Origin: an uncultured Bacteroidales bacterium
GTDB taxonomy: Bacteria > Bacteroidota > Bacteroidia > Bacteroidales > P3
Reading direction: 5' to 3'
DNA length: 64,000 nt
NCBI GenBank assembly: GCA_900318275.1
Contig: ONJY01000003.1
Span: forward strand, 38,010-102,009
The notes below the pieces were generated by a model. That model did not search any database. It was not told where the DNA came from and saw nothing but the letters and a program-made list of their open reading frames with translations. The translations under genes and the position numbers were made by a program. This document shows positions 1 to 7,240 of this stretch, piece after piece. The first letter of the stretch is position 1, and each line of letters opens with the position of its first letter.

Positions 1-335
1 TTGTGAATAAAAATATGTTTAAACTATCTTTGTTTTCACAATTAATTCCAATTTGCAAAGGTATGTTTTTTCCGTCAAAAAATTTTAACTTTTTTTCATA
101 AAATTTCTAAATCATTAAAAATTAAGGAATTTTAACCTTATGTAACATGCTAATCTACAGCACATAGGATAGAGCTCCTACGGCTCCCCTTCGGACCCTC
201 CTTGGCCCTGCATCGGCCAGATGCGATATAAAGACCGTAGAATCAGCGCAGAAGAGCCGAGGGGGCTCCGTGGGGGGTCAAGCCCGTAGGCGGTATGGAA
301 AAAGAGCATGGAAACAACGCCGAAGAAAAAAAAAT
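1..335. other. AT-rich then GC-rich intergenic region without a gene
   Basis: I see no credible coding sequence. The first 150 bases are AT-rich and hold TAnnTTTG-like octamers on both strands (plus strand 25-32; minus strand 56-63), so a promoter for a gene beyond the left edge is possible but unproven. Bases 170-300 are GC-rich, with CTACGGCTCC-like and GGGGGCTCCG segments resembling the palindromic intergenic repeats elsewhere in the window. Confidence 0.5.
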
Positions 336-366
336 TTTGTCATATCGAAAAAAGGTTGTACTTTTG
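336..366 (+). promoter_or_regulatory. Bacteroidota-type promoter of rnfA
   Basis: TTTG at 336-339 and TACTTTTG at 359-366 are separated by 19 nt, matching the Bacteroidota housekeeping promoter pattern (TTTG and TAnnTTTG). It lies 27 nt before the rnfA start codon, so rnfA appears to have its own promoter. Confidence 0.75.
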
Positions 367-393
367 CAGTTCGAATTGTAAACAGAAACAGCT

Positions 394-981
394 ATGGGAA
401 TAACGATACCTGCCCTTATAATCGGGGCCATTTTCGTGAACAACGTGGTGCTTGCCCAGTTCCTCGGCATCTGCCCGTTCCTCGGTGTGAGTAAGGATGT
501 TAAGTCGTCCGTCGGCATGAGCGGCGCCGTGCTGTTCGTCATGTTGCTGGCCACTATGGTGACCTGGCTCATCATGACCTATGTGCTCGTTCCGCTGCAC
601 CTCGAATATCTGCAAACCATCGCCTATATCCTCGTGATTGCGGGCCTCGTGCAGATGGTAGAGATAGTGCTGAAGAAGATTGCCCCCTCGCTCTATCAGG
701 CCCTGGGTGTCTTCCTGCCCCTCATCACCACCAACTGCGCCGTCCTCGGTGTGGCCATCCTGGTGATACAGAAGAACATGAACTTCCTCGAGAGCGTCGT
801 CTACTCGGCCTCCATCGCCGTCGGCTTCGCCATCGCGCTGATACTCTTCGCGGGCATCCGCGAGCAGCTCGACCTCACCGGCGTGCCCAAAGGCATGAAG
901 GGTGTGCCCATAGCGCTGGTCACCGCCGGCATCCTGGCTATGGCCTTCATGGGCTTCAACGGCCTCGTGCCGCTGCCGTAA
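394..981 (+). CDS. rnfA: RnfA/RsxA subunit of the Rnf electron transport complex
   Basis: This 195-residue integral membrane protein belongs to the RnfA/NqrE family. In the Rnf complex it forms part of the membrane core that couples ferredoxin:NAD+ electron transfer to ion pumping. Visible family motifs are NNVVLAQFLGICPFLGVS near residues 15-32, containing a conserved Cys, and PLITTNCAVLGVA near 108-120, containing the second conserved Cys. Hydrophobic segments fill the whole length, giving about six membrane spans. Length matches the family. NqrE is the main alternative; the FLGICPF and TTNCAVLG wording fits RnfA better. It stands alone, with its own promoter and terminator, whereas rnfA usually ends an rnfBCDGEA operon. 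Confidence 0.85.
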   Translation: MGITIPALIIGAIFVNNVVLAQFLGICPFLGVSKDVKSSVGMSGAVLFVMLLATMVTWLIMTYVLVPLHLEYLQTIAYILVIAGLVQMVEIVLKKIAPSLYQALGVFLPLITTNCAVLGVAILVIQKNMNFLESVVYSASIAVGFAIALILFAGIREQLDLTGVPKGMKGVPIALVTAGILAMAFMGFNGLVPLP

Positions 982-1021
982 GACAGTTAAGAGTTAAGAG
1001 TTAGGAGTTAAGAGTTATAAT

Positions 1022-1055
1022 AGGGGCTGAAACGTTGTTTCAGCCCCTATTATTT
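1022..1055 (+). terminator. Rho-independent terminator after rnfA
   Basis: A perfect 11-bp stem (1022-1032 with 1038-1048) carries a five-base loop and is followed by ATTATTTT. It lies 40 nt after the rnfA stop. The intervening 985-1020 is a GAGTTA-type repeat tract. Confidence 0.85.
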
Positions 1056-1115
1056 TGTGGTGAACAAACCACCTGGCATTAGACTATTGCCATTCTCTAT
1101 TCTCAATTATCAAAG

Positions 1116-1361
1116 TTCGAGTAATTCGCCATAAATTAACCTGCGCAAGCTTAGCTCCACAAGGTCGCTGACCATAGTTCGCTTAATTATTCGCTGGATT
1201 TGATTTATTTCAGCGGTGCTCATCACCCCTTCGGGGGTCGAATAATTCGACGTTCTCACCTTTTCGAGTAATTCGCTAGCAATTGACCTGCGCATGCATT
1301 CGAATAATTATTCGCTGGATTTGATTTATTTCAGCGGTGCTCATCACCCCTTCGGGGGTCG
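1116..1361. repeat. Diverged tandem duplication in the rnfA-trpS gap
   Basis: A 56-bp block at 1185-1240 is repeated identically at 1306-1361. The sequence before it is also duplicated in diverged form (1116-1147 resembles 1262-1293). Each block ends in the small palindrome ACCCCTTCGGGGGT. The first unit begins with a 21-bp string (1116-1136) whose reverse complement recurs at 3953-3973, showing that this is a dispersed repeat family. No gene is present between 1056 and 1392. Confidence 0.85.
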
Positions 1362-1392
1362 CCCAATTCGCCGTTCTTTTACAATTCTCAAT

Positions 1393-2391
1393 TCAGTTGC
1401 GGTAGCCTATGACGCGGCGCACCTCGGCCAGCGTGCGTGCGGCGCTGTCGTGGGCCTTCTCCTTGCCGAGGTCCATGATGCGGCGCAGACGGGCGTCGTC
1501 GCTCTGGAAGTCGAGGATACGCTGGCGGATGGGCTCCACGAAAGCCACCATGTCTTCGGCCAGCTGCTTCTTGAGGTCGCCGTAGCGTATCTGGCAACGG
1601 TTGTAGAGGTCGTCGAAATACTCCACCGTGTCGGGCGTTGATACGGCCTTGAGCAGGGTGAAGAGGTTCTCTATCTCCTCGGGCTTCTGCTGGTTCATCT
1701 CCGTGGGACCGCTGTCGCTCTTGGCCTTCATAATCTTCTTGCGGATGACGGCGGGCTCGTCGGTGAGGAAGATGGTCGAGGCTTCGCCCTCGCTCTTGCC
1801 CATCTTGCCGCTGCCGTTGAGGGCCGGTATCTTGACCAGGCCGGTGCTGGAGCCTATGGCCTGCGGCAGGGGGAAGACCTCGCTGTGGTACATGTTGTTG
1901 AATCGCTGGGCGAAGGTGCGGGTCATCTCCAGGTGCTGCTCCTGGTCTTTGCCCACGGGCACGCGTGTGGCCTTGTGGATGAGAATGTCGGCGGCCATGA
2001 GGGTGGGATAGGTCAACAGGCCGGCGTTGACGTTGTTGGGGTTCTGGCGCACCTTGTCCTTGAAGGAGGTAACGCGCTCCAGCTCGCCGAGGTAGGCGTT
2101 CATGTTGAAGAAGAGGTAGAGCTCGATGGTCTCCGGCAGGTCGCTCTGGAGGTAGATGGTGGCCTTCTCGGGGTCGAGGCCGGCGGCGAGGTAGGCGGCC
2201 ATGATCTTGCCGGCGTCGCCGTAGATGCTGCCCGGCGTGGGATGCGTGGTCAGCGAGTGGTAGTCGGCGATGAAGAAATAGCAATCATACTCGTCCTGCA
2301 TACGCACGAAGTTGCGCAGAGCGCCGAAATAATTGCCCAGGTGGAGGTTGCCCGTGGGGCGTACACCACTGCAAACTATATCTTTAGCCAT
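1393..2391 (-). CDS. trpS: Tryptophanyl-tRNA synthetase
   Basis: This class I aminoacyl-tRNA synthetase charges tRNA-Trp in the cytosol. The 332-residue length is normal for bacterial TrpS. The ATP-binding HIGH-type signature appears as RPTGNLHLGNYFGAL near residues 11-25, and the KMSKS-type loop as GKMGKSEG near 194-201. The ATG at 2391 directly precedes the conserved N-terminal strand. It is transcribed divergently from kbl; a minus-strand TAAATTTG lies at 2417-2424. It appears monocistronic. Confidence 0.96.
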   Translation of the reverse strand: MAKDIVCSGVRPTGNLHLGNYFGALRNFVRMQDEYDCYFFIADYHSLTTHPTPGSIYGDAGKIMAAYLAAGLDPEKATIYLQSDLPETIELYLFFNMNAYLGELERVTSFKDKVRQNPNNVNAGLLTYPTLMAADILIHKATRVPVGKDQEQHLEMTRTFAQRFNNMYHSEVFPLPQAIGSSTGLVKIPALNGSGKMGKSEGEASTIFLTDEPAVIRKKIMKAKSDSGPTEMNQQKPEEIENLFTLLKAVSTPDTVEYFDDLYNRCQIRYGDLKKQLAEDMVAFVEPIRQRILDFQSDDARLRRIMDLGKEKAHDSAARTLAEVRRVIGYRN

Positions 2392-2416
2392 AGTATCGTC
2401 GTTGTCGTTAATGCTG

Positions 2417-2424
2417 CAAATTTA
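2417..2424 (-). promoter_or_regulatory. Possible -7 element of trpS
   Basis: Read on the minus strand this is TAAATTTG, 25 nt upstream of the trpS ATG. No TTTG sits at the expected distance, so this is a weak call. The divergent kbl promoter starts only 9 bp away. Confidence 0.4.
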
Positions 2425-2432
2425 CAAATAAT

Positions 2433-2463
2433 TTTGCAGTATTAAAGTTTTTTTGTATTTTTG
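2433..2463 (+). promoter_or_regulatory. Promoter of kbl
   Basis: TTTG at 2433-2436 and TATTTTTG at 2456-2463 are spaced by exactly 19 nt, a clean Bacteroidota promoter. The kbl start codon follows 55 nt later. Confidence 0.8.
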
Positions 2464-2518
2464 TAGGCTGAATTACAGGAGTCATAAAACAAAAAAAACA
2501 ACATAAAATATTGTAAAT

Positions 2519-3700
2519 ATGTATACAAAGTTCCAACAGCATCTGCAGAAAGAGCTGGCCGACATCGAGGCCGCCGGTCTTTACAAACATGAACGCATCA
2601 TCGAGAGCCCCCAGGGCGCCGAGATTATGGTCAAGGGCAAGAAGTGCCTCAACTTCTGCGCCAACAACTACCTAGGCCTCGCCGACAACCCCGAGCTCAT
2701 CGAGGCCGCCAAGAAGGGTATGGACGCCCGCGGCTACGGCATGGCCTCCGTCCGCTTCATCTGCGGATGCCAGGACCTCCATAAGCAGCTCGAGAAGAAG
2801 ATCGCCGAGTTCTTCGGCACCGAGGACACCATCCTCTACGCTGCCTGCTTCGACGCCAACGGCGGCGTCTTCGAGCCCCTGCTGACCGAAGAGGATGCCA
2901 TCATCAGCGACGCCCTCAACCACGCCTCCATCATCGACGGCGTGCGCCTCTGCAAGGCCCAGCGCTACCGCTACGCCAACGCCGACATGGCCGACCTCGA
3001 GGAGCAGCTCAAGGCAGCCCAAAAGAACCGCTTCCGCATCATCGTCACCGACGGCGTCTTCTCCATGGACGGCAACGTCTGCCCGCTGGACAAGATCTAC
3101 GAGCTCGCCAACAAGTACGACGCCATGGTGATGGTCGACGAGAGCCACTCCGCCGGCGTCGTCGGCAAGACCGGCCGCGGTGTCACCGAGCGCTACAACC
3201 TGCGCGGCAAGATAGAGATCCTCACCGGCACCCTCGGCAAAGCCTTCGGCGGCGCCATGGGCGGCTTCACCACCGGCAAGAAGGAGATCATCGACATGCT
3301 GCGTCAGCGCAGCCGTCCCTACCTCTTCTCCAACAGCATGGCTCCCGGCCTCGTGGCCGCCGGCATCCGCATGTTCGAGATGATGAGCGAGACCAACACC
3401 CTCCAAGATAAGCTCCACGAGAACACCGACTACTTCCTCCGCCGCATGAAGGAAGAAGGCTTCGACTGCAAGCCCAGCGAGAGCGCCATCTGCGCCGTCA
3501 TGATCTACGACGCCGCCAAGAGCCAGCAGTATGCCGCCAAGATGCAGGAAGAAGGCATCTTCGTCACCGGCTTCTACTATCCCGTCGTCCCGAAGGGACA
3601 GGCCCGCATCCGCGTCCAGATCAGCGCCGCCCACGAGCACGAGCACCTCGACAAGTGCATTGAGGCCTTCAAGAAAGTCCGTGCCGAAATCGAGAAGTAA
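2519..3700 (+). CDS. kbl: Glycine C-acetyltransferase (2-amino-3-ketobutyrate CoA ligase)
   Basis: This PLP-dependent enzyme cleaves 2-amino-3-ketobutyrate with CoA to give glycine and acetyl-CoA, the second step of threonine catabolism. The 393-residue protein is co-linear with E. coli Kbl: NFCANNYLGLA near 46-56, GYGMASVRFICG near 73-84, SDALNHASIIDG near 124-135, and the PLP lysine in TGTLGKAFGG near 238-247. The C-terminal PVVPKGQARIR is also typical. Other alpha-oxoamine synthases are less similar. The matching SDR-type threonine dehydrogenase lies at 5246-6193, separated by adk; all three have their own promoters. A strong terminator follows. Confidence 0.95.
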   Translation: MYTKFQQHLQKELADIEAAGLYKHERIIESPQGAEIMVKGKKCLNFCANNYLGLADNPELIEAAKKGMDARGYGMASVRFICGCQDLHKQLEKKIAEFFGTEDTILYAACFDANGGVFEPLLTEEDAIISDALNHASIIDGVRLCKAQRYRYANADMADLEEQLKAAQKNRFRIIVTDGVFSMDGNVCPLDKIYELANKYDAMVMVDESHSAGVVGKTGRGVTERYNLRGKIEILTGTLGKAFGGAMGGFTTGKKEIIDMLRQRSRPYLFSNSMAPGLVAAGIRMFEMMSETNTLQDKLHENTDYFLRRMKEEGFDCKPSESAICAVMIYDAAKSQQYAAKMQEEGIFVTGFYYPVVPKGQARIRVQISAAHEHEHLDKCIEAFKKVRAEIEK

Positions 3701-3723
3701 GCACCATCCTTACGATAGCAGAG

Positions 3724-3751
3724 AGGGAGCCCCACACAGGGCTCCCTTTTT
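3724..3751 (+). terminator. Terminator of kbl
   Basis: A nine-base stem AGGGAGCCC (3724-3732) pairs with 3739-3747 and is followed by five T residues. Confidence 0.88.
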
Positions 3752-3850
3752 CATGCTCTTCTTTTTGGGGACACGAATTATCGTGAATGACCATGAATTA
3801 TCATGAATTATTCTTGACTTAGAATACGTCTGTTTTGGAACTCATTAAAC

Positions 3851-4067
3851 GGCGAATTACTCGAAAAGTGGATAGTGGTCAGTGGACAGTGGACAGTGGA
3901 CAGTGGATGGTGGAACGGCGAATTGGGCGAATTTTACGAATTGGGCTGGTCTATTTATGGCGAATTACTCGAAAAGTGGATAGTGGTCAGTGGTCAGTGG
4001 ATGGAGGAACGGCGAATTGGGCGAATTTTACGAATTGGGCCGGTCTATTTATGGCTAATTACTCGAA
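3851..4067. repeat. Tandem repeat, two copies plus a partial third
   Basis: Copy 1 (3851-3958, 108 bp) and copy 2 (3959-4052, 94 bp) both run from GGCGAATTACTCGAA to GGTCTATTTAT. They differ mainly in the number of internal TGGACAG units. A third copy starts at 4053 and diverges after about 15 bp. The unit boundary contains the 21-bp string shared, inverted, with 1116-1136. Bases 3752-4416 hold no credible gene. Confidence 0.88.
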
Positions 4068-4116
4068 TTGGGAGCGGGCGGTTGATGGGTTAAAGGGGCG
4101 TCTTGATGGGGTCTTG

Positions 4117-4160
4117 TGGCCGTCTTGTAGCCGTCTTGTAGCCGTTTAGTAGCCGTTTAG
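4117..4160. repeat. 11-bp minisatellite (TAGCCGTTTAG type), four units
   Basis: Units at 4117-4127, 4128-4138, 4139-4149 and 4150-4160 read TGGCCGTCTTG, TAGCCGTCTTG, TAGCCGTTTAG and TAGCCGTTTAG. The same unit recurs at 51316-51348, also just upstream of long inverted repeats. Confidence 0.85.
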
Positions 4161-4240
4161 ATGCTGTTGGGGCAGTAAAAAATGGGGTATGGAAGTGGCA
4201 TATCTGAGGGTAACGGCTGTAAGACAGTGTATTACGGTAT

Positions 4241-4398
4241 AGGGTGGACAGTGGGGACAGTGGGGACAGTTAAAATATACGGCTTACAAAACCAAAAAAT
4301 AATTTCTATATCTATATATAATATATATAGATATAGAGGTATAATTGCGAAATGTATGGCTTAAAAACTAACTGTCCCCACTGTCCACTGTCCACCCT
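4241..4398. repeat. Long inverted repeat with AT-rich palindromic core
   Basis: The outer arms (4241-4271 and 4370-4398) are near-perfect inverted copies built from GGACAGTGG units, with one 2-bp indel. The 98-bp loop contains a perfect 15-bp AT palindrome (4306-4320 with 4322-4336 around base 4321). The architecture matches two other elements at 51848-52018 and 52086-52230. It lies immediately upstream of the adk promoter. Confidence 0.88.
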
Positions 4399-4416
4399 AA
4401 CCCTCAAATATTATTT

Positions 4417-4447
4417 TTTGCCGATTCAGAATTATTGTGTATCTTTG
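4417..4447 (+). promoter_or_regulatory. Promoter of adk
   Basis: TTTG at 4417-4420 and TATCTTTG at 4440-4447 are 19 nt apart, an ideal match. The adk ATG follows 21 nt later. Confidence 0.85.
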
Positions 4448-4468
4448 CATTGCAAAATATAAATAATT

Positions 4469-5122
4469 ATGATTAATATTGTTATCTTCGGTGCACCGGG
4501 GGCGGGGAAGGGGACCCAGGCAAAGCTGCTGGCAGAGAAATACGACTTCCTGCATATTTCAACCGGTGACCTGCTGCGGCAGGAGGTGGAGCTGCAAACC
4601 CCGATGGGACAGCGAGCACAGGCCATCATGAACCGTGGCGACCTGGTGGGCGACGATATCGTGGTGCCGCTCCTGGGGCGCGCCCTTGAGCTGCGCTCGA
4701 CGTTGCCCGACCCTGACGCCGCCCTTGACCCGTGGGATGTGGAACGCAACGGAGCGCCGCACCGCCCCGAGGGCTGTATCATCGACGGCTTCCCGCGCAC
4801 GGTGTCGCAGGCGCAGACATTGGAGTTCCTCTTCGGGAGGCTGAAACGCAAGATAGACTGTGTGGTGGCCATCGACGTGCCGCGTGACGAGCTAGTGCGC
4901 CGCATCCACGAACGTGCCGCCATAAGCGGCCGTGCCGACGACACCGAGGAGGTCATCCGTCACCGCCTCGACCTCTACGACCAGCAGACCACCCCGGTAC
5001 TCGAGTACTACAGCGTGTCGGGTCTTCTGGCGACTGTCGACGGCAGCGGCGAGATTTCAGAGACCATCGGCCGTATCTGCAAGACTCTCGAATTGGTGAT
5101 GCACCTCAAGGCCAAGCATTAA
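4469..5122 (+). CDS. adk: Adenylate kinase
   Basis: This cytosolic enzyme interconverts ATP and AMP with two ADP. The 217-residue protein shows the P-loop GAPGAGKGT near residues 8-16, HISTGDLLR near 29-37, DGFPRT near 107-112 and SGRADD near 154-159. It is of the short-LID type without zinc cysteines. About 20 extra residues (around 77-104, PDPDAALDPWDVER region) sit between the AMP-binding domain and DGFPRT compared with the usual bacterial enzyme. It lies between kbl and the threonine dehydrogenase gene with its own promoter. Confidence 0.95.
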   Translation: MINIVIFGAPGAGKGTQAKLLAEKYDFLHISTGDLLRQEVELQTPMGQRAQAIMNRGDLVGDDIVVPLLGRALELRSTLPDPDAALDPWDVERNGAPHRPEGCIIDGFPRTVSQAQTLEFLFGRLKRKIDCVVAIDVPRDELVRRIHERAAISGRADDTEEVIRHRLDLYDQQTTPVLEYYSVSGLLATVDGSGEISETIGRICKTLELVMHLKAKH

Positions 5123-5133
5123 ATGCAAGTATT

Positions 5134-5163
5134 TTTGTAGAATAAAAATATTTTGTATCTTTG
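5134..5163 (+). promoter_or_regulatory. Promoter of threonine dehydrogenase
   Basis: TTTG at 5134-5137 and TATCTTTG at 5156-5163 are 18 nt apart. The start codon follows after an 82-nt leader. Confidence 0.75.
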
Positions 5164-5245
5164 TTGCTTAGAGCCGCAAGGTGTATTTCCACGCAAGGGC
5201 GTGATATATTGTAAGATATAAAGAATTAACAAATATTAGATAACA

Positions 5246-6193
5246 ATGAAAAAGATACTTATCGTCGGTGCAGGCGGACAGATTGGTTCCGAGCTCACCC
5301 GTAATCTGAGAGACATCTATGGCGACAGCAACGTGGTGTGCAGCGACCTGCGTCCGCTGAAGGGCGACCCCTACGAGCGCGGTCCCGTGGAGCGTATCGA
5401 CTCGACGCAGATCATGCAGATAGCCACTGCCGTGAAGCAGTACAACATCGACACCATCTACAACCTGGCGGCCATCCTCAGCGCCACCGCCGAGTTGAAC
5501 CCCATGCTGGGTTGGAACGTGGGCATCGGAAGCCTGGTGAACTGCCTCGAGGTGGCCCGCCTGTTCGGCTGCGCCGTCTTCACGCCCTCGTCGATCGGTG
5601 CCTTCGGTCCCTCGACGCCCCATGTGAACACCCCGCAGGACACCATCCAGCGCCCCAACACCATCTACGGCGTCACCAAGGTCACCGGCGAGCTGCTGAG
5701 CGACTACTACTTCACCCGCTTCGGCGTCGACACCCGCTCGGTCCGCTTCCCGGGCCTCATCAGCTACCAGACGCTTCCCGGCGGCGGCACCACCGACTAC
5801 GCCGTCGAGATCTACTACGCCGCCGTCAAGGGCGAGAAGTTCGTCTGCCCCCTGAAGAAAGGCACCCTGATGGACATGATGTACATGCCCGACGCGCAGA
5901 AGGCCATGATCGACATCATGGAGGCCGACCCCAGCAAGCTGGTGCACCGCAACAGCTTCAACGTCACCGCCATGAGCTTCGGCCCTGAGACCATCTACGA
6001 GGTCATCAAGAAGCGCTACCCCAACTTTGAGATGGTCTACGAGCCCGAGCCCATCAAGCAGGCCATCGCCGACTCCTGGCCCGACAACATGGACGACAGC
6101 TGCGCCCGCAAGGAGTGGGGCTGGAACCCGCAGTACGACCTGGAGAAGATGACCGACGACATGATCCTCAACCTCAAGAAGAAACTGCTGTAA
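5246..6193 (+). CDS. L-threonine 3-dehydrogenase, SDR (NAD-epimerase) type
   Basis: This 315-residue protein has the extended short-chain dehydrogenase fold: NAD-binding GAGGQIGSEL at residues 8-17, the NLAAILS segment near 73-79, catalytic Ser in TPSSIGAFGPSTP near 112-124, and YGVTKVTGE near 137-145 with the catalytic Tyr and Lys. The match is to the SDR-type threonine dehydrogenases, which oxidise L-threonine to 2-amino-3-ketobutyrate, rather than the zinc-dependent Tdh of E. coli. The nearby Kbl, the enzyme for the next step, supports this. A nucleotide-sugar epimerase is the main alternative, made unlikely by the SFGPETIYE-type C-terminal half. Confidence 0.88.
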   Translation: MKKILIVGAGGQIGSELTRNLRDIYGDSNVVCSDLRPLKGDPYERGPVERIDSTQIMQIATAVKQYNIDTIYNLAAILSATAELNPMLGWNVGIGSLVNCLEVARLFGCAVFTPSSIGAFGPSTPHVNTPQDTIQRPNTIYGVTKVTGELLSDYYFTRFGVDTRSVRFPGLISYQTLPGGGTTDYAVEIYYAAVKGEKFVCPLKKGTLMDMMYMPDAQKAMIDIMEADPSKLVHRNSFNVTAMSFGPETIYEVIKKRYPNFEMVYEPEPIKQAIADSWPDNMDDSCARKEWGWNPQYDLEKMTDDMILNLKKKLL

Positions 6194-6256
6194 TTCTTTA
6201 GTAGTCAAGTAGACAGTAGATAAGTAGATAAGGCAATACTGATACAAACCCCAAGC

Positions 6257-6295
6257 GAAGGCTACCGACCGAAAAGATTGGTAGCCTTCTTTTTC
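6257..6295 (+). terminator. Terminator of threonine dehydrogenase
   Basis: A ten-base stem GAAGGCTACC (6257-6266) pairs with 6280-6289 and is followed by TTTTT. Confidence 0.88.
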
Positions 6296-6344
6296 GTAAA
6301 AAATGTTAAAACCAGCCCCCGCCGCCGCTCAATTTATAATATCA

Positions 6345-6355
6345 GGGTTATTATA
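6345..6355 (+). promoter_or_regulatory. GGGTTATTATA element upstream of sigma gene, copy 1
   Basis: This 11-bp string ends exactly 20 nt before the ATG of the sigma gene at 6376. An identical string sits 20 nt before the ATG of the paralogous sigma gene on the other strand (38638-38648). No TAnnTTTG promoter is apparent at either place. I infer a shared, possibly self-recognised, promoter or operator element. Confidence 0.6.
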
Positions 6356-6375
6356 TATGTAGTGAAGCGCTTTTA

Positions 6376-6873
6376 ATGGCAGACGACAGGACATCACGGT
6401 ACAGCGACTTCGACGCGCTGCTGGCGCGCCACCAGAGGCTCATCAAAGGCCTCTGCTGGTGGTATGCCGGCGGCGACGCCGACCGTGTAGCCGACCTCAT
6501 GCAGGAGGTGATGGCTGCCTTGTGGCATTGGCGCCACACGCTGCGTCCCGGCGCCACAGCGCTGCAGGAGCGGGCCTGGGTACACATACGCTGCCGCAGC
6601 GTCTTCGAGCACATGCGCCGTCGCCAGCAGGTGGAGACGGTGGCAACAGAAGCCGCACATGATGTGGCCGAAGAGCCGCCGGCAGGACGCGAACAGATAG
6701 ACCGCCTGTCGGCCGACCTCTCGGCGGCGGAACAGCAACTGTTGGAGCTGGTGCTCGACGGCTACACCGACGGCGAGATAGGCGAGACCATGCGCCTCGC
6801 GCCCAGCGAGGCGGCGAGGATGCACGCTGCGGTGATAGAGAAAATGAAACAAAAAGCAAGGATAACAGAGTAG
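6376..6873 (+). CDS. ECF-like sigma-70 family RNA polymerase sigma factor, copy 1
   Basis: This 165-residue protein has the two-domain ECF layout: a sigma-2 part near residues 10-85 with DRVADLMQEVMAALWHW, matching the core-binding helix, and a sigma-4 part near 110-160 with the LLELVLDGYTDGEIGETMRLAPSEAARMHAA helix-turn-helix. It is paralogous to the product of 38096-38617 (shared features: RHxxLI, DLMQE, WxH in region 2). It heads a three-gene cassette with the two membrane proteins that follow and precedes the T9SS adhesin. The initial ATG follows the GGGTTATTATA element. Confidence 0.82.
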   Translation: MADDRTSRYSDFDALLARHQRLIKGLCWWYAGGDADRVADLMQEVMAALWHWRHTLRPGATALQERAWVHIRCRSVFEHMRRRQQVETVATEAAHDVAEEPPAGREQIDRLSADLSAAEQQLLELVLDGYTDGEIGETMRLAPSEAARMHAAVIEKMKQKARITE

Positions 6874-6908
6874 TTAAGTAGACGGTAGTTAAGACAAATG
6901 AGCTTATT

Positions 6909-7238
6909 ATGGACGAAAAAGAGATAATACAACTGATTGAGGCCGAGCAGGCGCGTCGCCTGAAGGCCGACGAGGAGCACCTGCGCCACCTCGTCGAGCG
7001 GCACACCGCCGACCTCGGCCCCTGGTGCGCCCGCCGTCGTGCGGTGGTGCGTGCCATCGCTATGGCGCTGCTCGTGCTGCTGCCTACGGGCTGGTACATG
7101 ATGCTGCACCAGCGGACGGACGACCGGCAGGTGCTCTGCAACGTGCGCGGCGATGAGGCGCTAGTGGTCAACCGCGTCTGCAGCGTCGTGGGCAACTGTG
7201 CCGACCAGCAGGTAATCAATATAATGGACATGAGATAG
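6909..7238 (+). CDS. Single-pass membrane protein, putative anti-sigma-like partner, copy 1
   Basis: This 109-residue protein has a charged, helical cytoplasmic N-terminus (1-47, DEKEIIQLIEAEQARRLKAD), a basic CARRRAVVR stretch, one hydrophobic segment (about 48-66) and a 40-residue exterior tail with two or three Cys. I do not recognise a named family. Its position 35 nt after a sigma gene, its topology and the equivalent protein at 37807-38109 suggest a membrane regulator of the sigma factor. The function is inferred from context only. Confidence 0.65.
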   Translation: MDEKEIIQLIEAEQARRLKADEEHLRHLVERHTADLGPWCARRRAVVRAIAMALLVLLPTGWYMMLHQRTDDRQVLCNVRGDEALVVNRVCSVVGNCADQQVINIMDMR

Positions 7239-7240
7239 TG

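Noticed and set aside
243-615. Three overlapping short frames near the left edge
   Set aside because: They overlap the rnfA promoter and gene, and none shows a domain or signal.
2672-3646. A 324-codon minus-strand frame opposite kbl
   Set aside because: Antisense shadow of a highly conserved enzyme; no independent support.
3851-4067. Possible CRISPR array
   Set aside because: Repeats are long, directly abutting and without variable spacers; no cas genes are nearby.
3851-4149. Overlapping frames in the tandem repeat (including one of 104 codons)
   Set aside because: They translate the repeats themselves (VDSGQW units) in more than one frame, as expected for non-coding repeats.
4241-4398. 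Rho-independent terminator reading of the long inverted repeat
   Set aside because: The arms are about 100 nt apart, no T-tract follows, and the preceding gene already has its own terminator.
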